From positions 1 to 35,697 of the forward strand of contig CAMWRN010000002.1 of assembly GCA_947176675.1 (NCBI GenBank): a stretch of 35,697 bases of DNA, given 5' to 3'. The position numbers and the translations under genes are program-made. Of the stretch, positions 7,473-14,630 are shown piece after piece; within the stretch, counting starts at the first letter, position 1, and each line of letters opens with the position of its first letter. This DNA comes from an uncultured Clostridia bacterium. GTDB taxonomy: Bacteria; Bacillota; Clostridia; Oscillospirales; Ruminococcaceae. The notes under the pieces were generated by a model, which was not told the DNA's origin, did no database searches, and was given only the letters and a program-made list of their open reading frames with translations.

Positions 7473-7519
7473 AAAACATCTTAGCTAATGTAATGAAAGG
7501 CGTAAAAAATGAGCAATGA
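7469..7519 (+). CDS. 16-residue mini-ORF bridging two genes
   Basis: ATG at 7469 overlaps the preceding TGA (ATGA), reads MKNILANVMKGVKNEQ, and stops at 7517-7519, inside the start of the next gene. It lacks a good ribosome binding site of its own. It may only pass ribosomes from the Lar-like gene to the next start (reinitiation). Weak evidence; it may not be a functional peptide. Confidence 0.25.
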   Translation: MKNILANVMKGVKNEQ

Positions 7520-7946
7520 AATTTTCACACACCCCAATAAATACGGATACAACCTTTCCATAAATCACCCCGTGATCGGCGCGTTTTACAACGATTTTTT
7601 CCGCAGATTCAAGCTTTCTCACAAAATGGGTATGGGCGATAAACAAAGGCCGCTATACGAAAAGCTCTTGTGGAAATACCTTAGGAGCATATGCCGCAGC
7701 TATGATAAAAATCTGTTGCTCCCGCCGATAAGCGATAACGGGTTTCTTTTCACCCAAATTATCGGCGAACAAAGCGAATCGCTTAATATCTTTTTGACCG
7801 AAAAATTAAATCTTTACAAGGCGTTGGACCAGTTTGCGAAAAAATATTCCGAAGAGCTGATACCGATTGCGGAAACATTGAAACCGTCCCAAACCTATTT
7901 AGATTGGGTAAGCGGTGATTATGATTATCATAAACAGGAGAAATAA
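7509..7946 (+). CDS. phage protein of unknown function
   Basis: 145 residues beginning MSNEIFTHPNKYGYNLSINH. The sequence is rich in aromatic and basic residues in its first half (FYNDFFRRFKLSHKMGMGDK) and mainly helical. Small early phage proteins with this N-terminal pattern (HPxKYGYxLxINHPxI) recur beside Lar, YopX and methylase genes in Firmicutes phages. No catalytic motif is visible. ATG 7509 follows AAAGG at short spacing. Confidence 0.65.
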   Translation: MSNEIFTHPNKYGYNLSINHPVIGAFYNDFFRRFKLSHKMGMGDKQRPLYEKLLWKYLRSICRSYDKNLLLPPISDNGFLFTQIIGEQSESLNIFLTEKLNLYKALDQFAKKYSEELIPIAETLKPSQTYLDWVSGDYDYHKQEK

Positions 7947-7949
7947 ATC

Positions 7950-8027
7950 ATGGCATTAACATTAGGTAGCCTGTTCGACGGTTTGGGAGGCTTTCCCCTT
8001 GCGGCGGAAGTTTTAAAGGAGGATTGA
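7950..8027 (+). pseudogene. remnant of a C5-cytosine DNA methyltransferase (first ~20 residues)
   Basis: ATG 7950, with AGGAG at about 7935-7940, opens a 25-codon frame reading MALTLGSLFDGLGGFPLAAE before ending in VLKED and TGA. LxLGSLFDGxGGFxLAA is the start of phage C5-cytosine methyltransferases and includes their SAM-binding motif I (FDGxGG). A real enzyme continues for about 300 more residues, including the catalytic PC motif; none of that is here. The frame ends within the ribosome binding site of the next gene (AAAGGAGG at 8015-8022). The simplest reading is an internal deletion or gene replacement that kept the original translation start. Confidence 0.75.
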
Positions 8028-8030
8028 AAA

Positions 8031-8858
8031 ATGCTTGAAATACTCTACCGAATATATGAGGTAGCGGACGAGGAGACCAAAGAAAAGAACCTACAGAGCG
8101 GTATAGATTTTGGACTGTTCTCCACAAGCAAAGCAGAAAATATCGAGCTTCTCATGGACTGCCTTATATGTGACACTCGGGAGCAATTCAAGGAAATAAT
8201 CCGCAGCGAATACGGAGACGGCATTGCCTTTCGGTACAGCAGAAAGCTCAAACCCGGTGATGTGTACTGTATTATCATTGGCGAACATTGCTACAATACT
8301 GAGAATTATTTTAATAAAATCAAGTTTAAATGCGACCATTGCGGAGCAGAGATTGAGACATACTACAAGAACCCTATAGGATTTTCGCCCTATGAGATAC
8401 GCAGCGAATTGTATGGAATAGAGGATTATTCCAAAAAGAGGTTTTGTTCCAACAAGTGCAAATCCGGCTTTTTGAAACATGAACGCCGTACCCTCCGTCC
8501 CGCCGACGATACCGAATTTTACGTCACACGGGATATGTTCACGGAAGATATTTCGGGGTACATATACAAGATAACCAAGAAATCCACGGGAGAATTTTAT
8601 GTAGGTCAGACCCAATACGCACCCGTGTTTAGGTGGGGTCAGCACTTGAAAACGGAGCGTTTCCCGATTGCGGGTATTCTCGATTACAAGTTTGAGGTAC
8701 TTGAAATAGTCCCGAAAGGCGAGAATATCCTCGAAAGAGAAAAGCACTATATTCAGCTTCTCTATCGGGAAAATCCCGAAAAGTCGCTGAATATAGCGTG
8801 TGTTGCAGGAGCGTATGACAACGATCCGAGCCAAATGGAATTAAAGATAAGCGACTGA
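8031..8858 (+). CDS. GIY-YIG nuclease with zinc-binding region
   Basis: 275 residues. The C-terminal half holds a GIY-YIG nuclease core: GYIYKI at residues 176-181, YVGQT at 190-194, R201 with His205 (RWGQHL), and Glu236 in the LEREKHYI helix, which fits the metal-binding glutamate. The central region has C101-X2-C104 and C139-X3-C143, a likely zinc site for DNA binding. The N-terminal ~95 residues are unassigned. GIY-YIG proteins include phage homing endonucleases. It sits directly after a truncated methyltransferase start, a position that fits a mobile nuclease having replaced the methylase body. AAAGGAGG gives a clear start. Confidence 0.85.
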   Translation: MLEILYRIYEVADEETKEKNLQSGIDFGLFSTSKAENIELLMDCLICDTREQFKEIIRSEYGDGIAFRYSRKLKPGDVYCIIIGEHCYNTENYFNKIKFKCDHCGAEIETYYKNPIGFSPYEIRSELYGIEDYSKKRFCSNKCKSGFLKHERRTLRPADDTEFYVTRDMFTEDISGYIYKITKKSTGEFYVGQTQYAPVFRWGQHLKTERFPIAGILDYKFEVLEIVPKGENILEREKHYIQLLYRENPEKSLNIACVAGAYDNDPSQMELKISD

Positions 8859-8912
8859 TACAAAACGGCGCGGGTCAAGATTTATAAAAATATACTTTGG
8901 AGGTAAAGAAAA

Positions 8913-9344
8913 ATGAATGATAGATTTTTAAGCCGCGGCAAGCGGAAGGATAACGGCGAATGGGTTGAGGGGTATTATCTTTCTCAAAATAAAGTTGTTA
9001 TAAGTTATTTTGAAAAAGGAGAATATGATTCCGATGAAGATTTGACAAATTGTAAATGCGTTGTTCACCGAGTGCTGCCCAAAACCGTTGGCGGCTGCAC
9101 GGGCAAAAAAGACAAGAATGGCAGAATGGTTTTCGAGGGAGACATATTGCGGGTGAAAAAGTTTAATGACGATCCTGTAATCGGCAAAGTCGTTTTCAAC
9201 GAAAATACAGCAGGATTTGAAGTTTGGTGGAATATAGTCGTGGGCGCATACGGCGAAAAAGCGACACGAAAAGAAAATTTTGCGGTATGCGGTCAAATGG
9301 AGGTTATCGGAAACATTTACGATACCCCCGAGTTACTGAAATGA
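8913..9344 (+). CDS. YopX-family phage protein
   Basis: 143 residues with the YopX pattern: an N-terminal FLSRGKRKDNGEWVEGYY, a central DKNGRMVFEGDILRV, and a C-terminal GNIYDTPELL. These beta-rich proteins are very common in Firmicutes phage early regions and have no established function. The ribosome binding site is GGAGG at about 8899-8903. It is a single gene separated by 54 nt from the nuclease and 18 nt from the next gene, probably in the same early transcript. Confidence 0.88.
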   Translation: MNDRFLSRGKRKDNGEWVEGYYLSQNKVVISYFEKGEYDSDEDLTNCKCVVHRVLPKTVGGCTGKKDKNGRMVFEGDILRVKKFNDDPVIGKVVFNENTAGFEVWWNIVVGAYGEKATRKENFAVCGQMEVIGNIYDTPELLK

Positions 9345-9362
9345 TTGGAGGATTAAGGATTT

Positions 9363-10505
9363 ATGAATAAGAAAGAATTAGCGGAAATCAGAAAAATTTT
9401 CAACGAGAGCAGCGGCTTCTTTACGCTTGACCGTGTCCTGACGGCTTATGTCGATCCTGAAAAGAACGTTCTTTACAAGGAGAACAAGAATTATGCCCTC
9501 ATTCCCGAGGACGAGGGAACGGTCATGTTTGAGACGCTGCGAAAGGTTCTCGGCGGCAGTCTCGGGAAACATCTTGCGGAGTACGCATTTTCCAAGGATA
9601 AAGCAGAGGAAAAAGGCACAAACGGAGCGTATGTCCCCCTCAGTCTGACTGTCAAAGGAAAGCTCCAAAACGCGTATGCGAATGACGAACTGCTTGAAAA
9701 GATTATTCGCAATTACGAGTGCAGCGGCGCATACGCGGTCATTATAGGATATTGTACATACAGCATTACCTCCCGCCACGATGAAAACGACGAGGATTTC
9801 GGTGACAGAGAGGACGAGTACAGATTTATCGTGACTGCTCTTTGTCCCGCCTGCGCGGGGGACGACGGTCTGATGTTCGACAGGAACAACGCCTCAATTA
9901 TCAAGAAAAGCAACACCGACCTGCTTATCAGCAAGACCCCTACGGACGGTTTTCTGTACCCCGTTTTCAGCGACCGTCAGCCCGACCCGAACAGCGTTTT
10001 AGTCTACACCAAAACGCCGAAAAAGCCCAACATCTCAATGGTTGAGGACGTACTGGACTGCGATTTCGTTATGACTTGTCAGAACGAAAAAGCGGCTTTC
10101 GGGAAGATACTTTCGGAGGTTTTGGGGGACGATTTGAGTTACACGGTTATTACGCAGGTGAACGAAAGATTGAGCGAGATTGTGGCGGGGCATAAAAATG
10201 ATACCGCACTCCCGAAAATCAATGAAAATACGTTATGCGGAATCCTTTTGGGTATCGGCTTTGACGATAAAAGCTTGGAAGCTCTTCCTGCTGCTTTCGA
10301 AGATAACGTCCCGAACGGCGAGGGACTTAATGCTGTAAACCTTGCGGAAAACAAAGTAGTCATAAAAACTTCCGAGGCAACGGTCAGCGTTGCGGGGATT
10401 GCTGCCGACAAGGTCAGGACAAGCGTTCAGAACGGCAGGAAGTGTCTTGTTATCGACCTTGACGATCCGAATGTTACTGTTAATGATATTGATGTCAGAC
10501 TTTGA
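9363..10505 (+). CDS. DUF4317 family protein
   Basis: 380 residues opening MNKKELAEIRKIFNESSGFF, the recognisable DUF4317 start. Further family-like features are VYTKTPKKPNISMVEDVL near the middle and a C-terminal beta-rich segment. A Cys pair (CPACAGDDG) could bind metal. DUF4317 proteins are found in Clostridia and their phages; the function is unknown. The gene overlaps the region of the SSB ribosome binding site. GC content and codon choice look like its neighbours. It is large for an early phage protein of unknown role. Confidence 0.82.
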   Translation: MNKKELAEIRKIFNESSGFFTLDRVLTAYVDPEKNVLYKENKNYALIPEDEGTVMFETLRKVLGGSLGKHLAEYAFSKDKAEEKGTNGAYVPLSLTVKGKLQNAYANDELLEKIIRNYECSGAYAVIIGYCTYSITSRHDENDEDFGDREDEYRFIVTALCPACAGDDGLMFDRNNASIIKKSNTDLLISKTPTDGFLYPVFSDRQPDPNSVLVYTKTPKKPNISMVEDVLDCDFVMTCQNEKAAFGKILSEVLGDDLSYTVITQVNERLSEIVAGHKNDTALPKINENTLCGILLGIGFDDKSLEALPAAFEDNVPNGEGLNAVNLAENKVVIKTSEATVSVAGIAADKVRTSVQNGRKCLVIDLDDPNVTVNDIDVRL

Positions 10506-10519
10506 AAGGAGGCGTAAAA

Positions 10520-10978
10520 ATGATAAACAATGTTACAATAATGGGTCGGCTCACGGCTGACCCCGAATTAAAGCAGACCCCGAGCGGAGCGTCCACCTGT
10601 ACCGTGACTGTTGCCGTCGAGCGTAGCTACGCGCCGCAGGGACAGGAAAGGCAGACGGATTTTATTCCTGTTGTGGCTTGGAGACAGACCGCCGAATTTA
10701 TCAGCAGGAACTTTTCTAAAGGGAAGCTGATAGCCGTCACGGGTCAACTTCGTACTCGTACTTACACGGACAAGCGTTATTCAGATGTGACACATTACGT
10801 TATGGAGCTGTACGCCGATAGCGTAAGCTTCTGCGGGGACAAAACAACTGCACCCGCACAGCCAGCGCCACCCCCTACAGTTCTCGCAGTTCCTGATAAG
10901 CCCGCCGAACCGCAGGCGGAACAAGCGAGATTTTACGATTTTGAGGGGATTATAGGGGACGATAATTTACCGTTTTAA
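10520..10978 (+). CDS. ssb: single-stranded DNA-binding protein
   Basis: 152 residues. The OB-fold spans residues 1-105 with the SSB signature MINNVTIMGRLTADPELKQT, then FIPVVAWRQTAEFI and KLIAVTGQLRTRTYTD. A Pro/Ala-rich linker leads to the conserved acidic tip DDNLPF, used to bind partner proteins. It coats phage single-stranded DNA during replication and RecT recombination. ATG 10520 follows AAAGGAGG at 10505-10512; the TTG upstream in frame lies in the stop region of the previous gene. Confidence 0.96.
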   Translation: MINNVTIMGRLTADPELKQTPSGASTCTVTVAVERSYAPQGQERQTDFIPVVAWRQTAEFISRNFSKGKLIAVTGQLRTRTYTDKRYSDVTHYVMELYADSVSFCGDKTTAPAQPAPPPTVLAVPDKPAEPQAEQARFYDFEGIIGDDNLPF

Positions 10979-10996
10979 TAAAAGGAGAGTGAAATA

Positions 10997-11695
10997 ATGG
11001 CACGTTCAAAATCTGAAAGGCTTTTGCAAAATGGTTATCCTTTAAATTTGTTAACCGAACTTTCGGGCGGCTCTTTTGTCAAAACTATAACACTTAACGA
11101 CTGTGCTTGCTTGGAATATTTGCTTAATAAAAATTTAACAGAATTACAATATAGCACACTATTGCTTCGTTATCGGTTTAAGCTTACTTGCGAGATGTGC
11201 GGAAAATTGTTGAATTGTTCCAGACAAGCTGTAGCACAATACGAAAACGTTGCATTAAGTAAACTGCGTGAGCTTAAAGAAATTTGCGGCTTTTTGGCAA
11301 CTGGCAAATTTGACATTATAGAAAAATCAGCCAAAACAGAAGAAAAAGCCTTAAGCAACAAAGAACTGGACAAAACAGTTAATGATTTAAAATCAGAAGT
11401 TGAAAAGCTTTCGAGAGTTTCTGATACATTGGCAATTCTTGACTGCGTAAGGGCTATTAGCGGGGAGAAAACCTATTTTACGTTGCACAAGAGCGTAGAG
11501 GGGCTTGGTTTTTCTGTGCGAACTTACAACTGCTTGGTTCGCAATAACATAAAATGCGTGGCTGACATTTTATACAAATGGAATGATTTGCCTAAACTGC
11601 GGAATTTAGGTGTTTTTTGTGCGTGGGAAATTATGGACAAAATGTATGAATTAGGGTTTAAAGTGCCTAAAGGTACATTAGAAACGGACGATTAA
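10997..11695 (+). CDS. putative late transcription regulator: sigma-4-like HTH joined to an RNAP alpha-CTD-like domain
   Basis: 232 residues in three parts. Residues 45-95 (LTELQYSTLLLRYRFKLTCE followed by GKLLNCSRQAVAQYEN and KLREL) resemble sigma-70 region 4: a long helix, then a helix-turn-helix. Residues 118-142 form a coiled-coil linker. Residues 166-222 resemble the C-terminal domain of RNA polymerase alpha (GFSVRTYNCLVRNNIKCVAD, then LRNLG...EIMDKMYELGF). The alpha-CTD residues used for UP-element contact, R265 and N268 in E. coli numbering, correspond to R175 and N178 and are kept; G296 and E302 correspond to G205 and E211; K298 and S299 are replaced by Phe and Cys. Located between replication genes and terminase, it is a good candidate late activator. 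Confidence 0.75.
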   Translation: MARSKSERLLQNGYPLNLLTELSGGSFVKTITLNDCACLEYLLNKNLTELQYSTLLLRYRFKLTCEMCGKLLNCSRQAVAQYENVALSKLRELKEICGFLATGKFDIIEKSAKTEEKALSNKELDKTVNDLKSEVEKLSRVSDTLAILDCVRAISGEKTYFTLHKSVEGLGFSVRTYNCLVRNNIKCVADILYKWNDLPKLRNLGVFCAWEIMDKMYELGFKVPKGTLETDD

Positions 11696-11705
11696 ATTAT
11701 TATAT

Positions 11706-11739
11706 GGCAACGGGTGAGCTGACAGCTTGCCCTTTTGCC
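11706..11739 (+). terminator. hairpin between two regulator genes
   Basis: GGGTGAGCT (11712-11720) pairs with AGCTTGCCC (11724-11732) across a 3-nt loop, extended by GGCAA/TTGCC with small bulges. Only a short T-run follows, so it may be an attenuator or weak terminator. It separates the sigma/alpha-like regulator from the next gene. Confidence 0.45.
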
Positions 11740-11764
11740 GATTTTAAATTAAGGAGGAATTAAC

Positions 11765-12115
11765 GTGACAGTCGAGGAACTTCTTAACAAGCTTGAAAAA
11801 ATAGTCCCTAATGAACGAGCTATCGAAAATATTGATTATGACATACATTCAATACAGTTAAAAATTGGCAAGTTGGAGGACGAAATAAAAAGACTTGAAA
11901 GAAAACGTGATGATATATCTTTAGAGAATGAGGCAACCAAAGAAACGGTAAACAAAATGCCTACAAATACATACAGAAAAATGCTTAAATTACATTATAT
12001 TGACGATAAGACGTGGGAAACGGTTGCAGAGGCTATAAATTATTCTGTAAAGCAGCTTTATAATTATCGTTTCTCAGCTTTGGAAGAATGCCTTAAAACG
12101 TGGAACGAAAAATAG
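11765..12115 (+). CDS. DUF1492/ArpU-like phage transcriptional regulator
   Basis: 116 residues starting at GTG 11765, with AAGGAGG at 11751-11757. The N-terminal half is a long coiled coil (IHSIQLKIGKLEDEIKRLER). The C-terminal half is a sigma-region-4-like HTH: RKMLKLHYIDDKTWETVAEA, then YSVKQLYNYRFSALEECL. This is the shape of ArpU/RinA/DUF1492 proteins, found just upstream of terminase in Firmicutes phages, where they switch on late genes. With the preceding gene the phage has two consecutive sigma-4-like proteins at the early/late boundary. Confidence 0.78.
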   Translation: MTVEELLNKLEKIVPNERAIENIDYDIHSIQLKIGKLEDEIKRLERKRDDISLENEATKETVNKMPTNTYRKMLKLHYIDDKTWETVAEAINYSVKQLYNYRFSALEECLKTWNEK

Positions 12116-12116
12116 C

Positions 12117-12139
12117 AGTAAAGTTTATTGAAGTGCAGT
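12117..12139 (+). repeat. 23-nt exact intergenic repeat, copy 1
   Basis: Begins AGTAAAGTTTATTGAAGTGC. An identical 23-base sequence is at 17734-17756. This copy lies directly after the late regulator gene and 57 nt before terS, in an otherwise featureless 80-nt gap. A promoter or regulator-binding role is inferred; no clean -10 is fixed at the same distance as in copy 2. Confidence 0.8.
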
Positions 12140-12195
12140 TTGAAGGCGGTATATGCTTTGTTTGAGAGATGTAAACCAAAAGAGAGGTGGTGTAA

Positions 12196-12624
12196 TTGGC
12201 AGCAAGACTTACCGACAGACAAAAGAAGAAAATTATTGCCGATTACGTCCAGTTTGGCAGTTATAGCACCGCAGGAAAAATGAACGGCGTTTCTCGGCAA
12301 ACTGTTAAGCGAATTGTTGCGGATTGTGCGGATTTGAACGAAAAGTTACAGCAAAAAAAAGAGGAAAATACTGCCGATATTATCGAATATATGGAGCGGC
12401 AGAAAAACAGCGTTTGTAAAATACTCGATATTTGTTTAAACGAGTTGGAAAATCCTGATAAGTACGCCAAAGTGCCACCGCAGCAGATAGCCACAACTAT
12501 GGCGATACTGATAGACAAGTACACTGCAGACAACGGCAGAACACCCGATACATCCGAAGCGGAGGACGACGCATTGACCGCCTCGCTTAAAGAATTGGCA
12601 AAGGAGCTTGAAAAAAATGATTGA
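12196..12624 (+). CDS. terminase small subunit
   Basis: 142 residues. An N-terminal helix-turn-helix (KKIIADYVQFGSYSTAGKMN then VSRQTVKRIV) binds the packaging site. A helical oligomerisation region and an acidic C-terminus that should contact the large subunit follow. The start is TTG 12196, with GAGAGGTGG at 12182-12190; the methyltransferase at 639 shows the same ribosome binding site and TTG combination. A small Lar-like gene separates it from terL. Confidence 0.85.
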   Translation: MAARLTDRQKKKIIADYVQFGSYSTAGKMNGVSRQTVKRIVADCADLNEKLQQKKEENTADIIEYMERQKNSVCKILDICLNELENPDKYAKVPPQQIATTMAILIDKYTADNGRTPDTSEAEDDALTASLKELAKELEKND

Positions 12625-12856
12625 ATTAAAACCTTGCCCGTTTTGCGGGGGAAAGGCAAGACTAAAAAGGTTAAGAGGTGGTTACAAAACAAACCCAACT
12701 ACAGCAATTTTTGATAGTTGGCAAGTAGTTTGCCAAAGTAATTGTTGCCGAACTTCTGAATTTGAGGACGAAATTTACCACGCAGACAACGGAGAAGTTG
12801 TTGTTAAGCACAACGGCGCGGAGGAAGCTGCGGAAACTTGGAATAAAAGGGTATGA
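12617..12856 (+). CDS. Lar-like zinc-ribbon protein inserted between terminase genes
   Basis: 79 residues beginning MIELKPCPFCGGKARLKRLR and ending AAETWNKRV, the start and end seen in Lar-family proteins, with a second pair CQSNCC in between. ATG 12617 follows AAGGAG at 12601-12606 and overlaps terS by 8 nt; the stop overlaps terL by 4 nt (ATGA). Full coupling on both sides shows it is an integrated part of the packaging operon. It is a second, distinct member beside the one at 7287 (about 60 residues). Confidence 0.82.
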   Translation: MIELKPCPFCGGKARLKRLRGGYKTNPTTAIFDSWQVVCQSNCCRTSEFEDEIYHADNGEVVVKHNGAEEAAETWNKRV

Positions 12857-14052
12857 AAGGTATGATTAGCCCCAAACAGCGAAAAATCCTCGCTTTCCCA
12901 CACACCAATTACGACGCTCTTATTTGCGACGGAGCGATAAGGTCGGGAAAGACGGCTATTATGACTATAGCCTTTATAGACGACGCTATGAGGCGTTACA
13001 ACGGTCAGCGATTTGGCATATGTGGTAAAACTGTTGACAGCGCAATAAAAAATATCATTGTGCCGTATATTAGCACGGCGTATGCAAAAAGAAAATACCG
13101 TTTGCAATGGAAACGCTCCGAAAAGGTGTTAATTGTAAGCAAAGGCAAAAAGTCAAATATCTTTGAAATTTTTGGTGGTCGTGACGAAAGCAGCTTTGCC
13201 CTCATTCAAGGTCGTACCCTTGCAGGTGTGCTTATTGATGAGGTTGCTTTAATGCCGCGCTCTTTTGTGGAGCAAGCTTGCGCCCGTTGCTCCGTTGACG
13301 GCTCTAAACTGTGGTTTAACTGCAACCCAAACAGCCCGCAACATTGGTTTTATTTGGAGTGGATAAAAGAGGCAAGAAGTAAGAATGCCCTGCACTTGCA
13401 TTTTGACCTTGAAGATAACCCGTCCTTGACGGAAAGCGTTATAAACCGATACAAAAACGACTATAAAGGCGTGTTTTATCAGCGTTATGTGTTAGGTCAA
13501 TGGTGCGTTGCAGAGGGCTTGGTGTATGATTTCGGCGAGAAAAACATCACCGACGAACGCCCCGAAAGCGGCGAATATTACATAAGTATAGACTACGGCA
13601 CAATGAACCCATTTTCTGCGGGATTATGGTGCTTGCGTGGGGCTAAAGCTGTGCGTATCAAGGAGTATTATTACAACGGCAGAGCAAAGAACATACAACT
13701 TACCGATGAACAATATTGTGATGCCGTGGAGCAGCTTGCCAAAGGCTATGAGGTACGCAAGGTTATTGTTGACCCGTCTGCCGCCTCTTTTATAACCGCC
13801 CTGCGAAAGCGCGGATTTACGGTTATGCAGGCAAAAAACGAAGTCTTGGACGGTATCAGACGGACGGCGACAATGTTAGAAAACGGCAATATAAAGATAC
13901 ACCGCTCCTGCGGAGACACTATTAGAGAGTTTGGCTTGTACAGTTGGGACGAAAAAGCAACGGAAGATACCGTAATCAAAGAAAACGACCATGCAATGGA
14001 CGATATACGTTATTTTGTCAATACGATTTTGAGATATAAGGCTAAGTGCTAA
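12853..14052 (+). CDS. terL: terminase large subunit (PBSX-type)
   Basis: 399 residues. It is the ATP-driven DNA packaging motor and nuclease. Walker A-like GAIRSGKT is at residues 27-34 and Walker B with the catalytic acid (LAGVLIDE) at 123-130. The C-terminal RNase H-like nuclease has Asp247 in SIDYGTMNP, Asp307 in VIVDPSA, and the Asp383/Asp384 pair in HAMDDIRYF. The length is normal for PBSX/SPP1-like enzymes. The start ATG 12853 overlaps the Lar-like stop; ATG 12862 is a possible alternative. Confidence 0.95.
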   Translation: MKGMISPKQRKILAFPHTNYDALICDGAIRSGKTAIMTIAFIDDAMRRYNGQRFGICGKTVDSAIKNIIVPYISTAYAKRKYRLQWKRSEKVLIVSKGKKSNIFEIFGGRDESSFALIQGRTLAGVLIDEVALMPRSFVEQACARCSVDGSKLWFNCNPNSPQHWFYLEWIKEARSKNALHLHFDLEDNPSLTESVINRYKNDYKGVFYQRYVLGQWCVAEGLVYDFGEKNITDERPESGEYYISIDYGTMNPFSAGLWCLRGAKAVRIKEYYYNGRAKNIQLTDEQYCDAVEQLAKGYEVRKVIVDPSAASFITALRKRGFTVMQAKNEVLDGIRRTATMLENGNIKIHRSCGDTIREFGLYSWDEKATEDTVIKENDHAMDDIRYFVNTILRYKAKC

Positions 14053-14103
14053 GAGCAAAAAGCGGCAAAGCTTGGAATATGAGGCAAAACGGAGGATTAA
14101 ACA

Positions 14104-14400
14104 ATGACAAGATATAAAAAAGAGTTAAACAAAATGCAAGATGAAATAGCAAAATACAACGCGGTTTTGTCTGTTTTGGTTGAGTTTGAAAATACGCTTA
14201 ATTTATACGAAAACGACAATTGCGCTTGCGATGATAAAGATTTTGTAACAGGAAAAACAAGTCCTTTAATGCAGCAAGATGTTTGTGCGAAAATATTTGA
14301 TTATGCTATGAATAAATCAACTCCAATTATTGAAAAAATGATAAAAATGATAGGTGAAATATACAATGAAAATCCCAGAAATAATAAAAATCGGTGGTAA
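14104..14400 (+). CDS. AT-rich small protein of unknown function
   Basis: 98 residues, strongly helical and lysine/asparagine-rich, with a short Cys pair (NCACDD) in the middle. GGAGG precedes ATG 14104. It is more A-rich than the terminase and portal genes around it, suggesting a later insertion between them. It overlaps the next gene by 35 nt. No family recognised. Confidence 0.6.
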   Translation: MTRYKKELNKMQDEIAKYNAVLSVLVEFENTLNLYENDNCACDDKDFVTGKTSPLMQQDVCAKIFDYAMNKSTPIIEKMIKMIGEIYNENPRNNKNRW

Positions 14401-14617
14401 ACTTTACACAGTTGAGGAAACGGACAATTTGCGTTTAGGCTCGCTTAACTGTACCGCTGAATGTGATTATGAAAATATCCACGAAGTTGTACACTCTATA
14501 GCGGACAATCTTGGCTATAAGCAGCAGGACGAACAAGCTGTTGAAGCGTTTGCACAGGCTTTGTATGCCGTGATAGTGGGCAACCAAGAAGTGTTTTGCG
14601 TAACAATTAAGTCATAG
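14366..14617 (+). CDS. compact HEXXH metallopeptidase-like phage protein
   Basis: 83 residues. It begins with a beta-strand pair (IIKIGGKLYTVEETDNLR) and has HEVVH (zinc-binding HEXXH) near residue 40. A downstream acidic helix DEQAVEAFAQALYAVI supplies the usual third ligand. This is the layout of small phage ImmA/IrrE-like or neutral-zinc-peptidase-like proteins. However, the segment usually lying between the first strands and HEXXH is missing: CDYENI runs straight into HEVVH. It may therefore be a shortened or inactive form. ATG 14366 is preferred over GTG 14354. It lies between terL and portal. Confidence 0.65.
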   Translation: MKIPEIIKIGGKLYTVEETDNLRLGSLNCTAECDYENIHEVVHSIADNLGYKQQDEQAVEAFAQALYAVIVGNQEVFCVTIKS

Positions 14618-14630
14618 GGGGATTAGTTTA

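Noticed and set aside
8091..8834. Minus-strand frame of 247 codons
   Set aside because: It lies wholly opposite the GIY-YIG nuclease gene, which has clear motifs and start signals.
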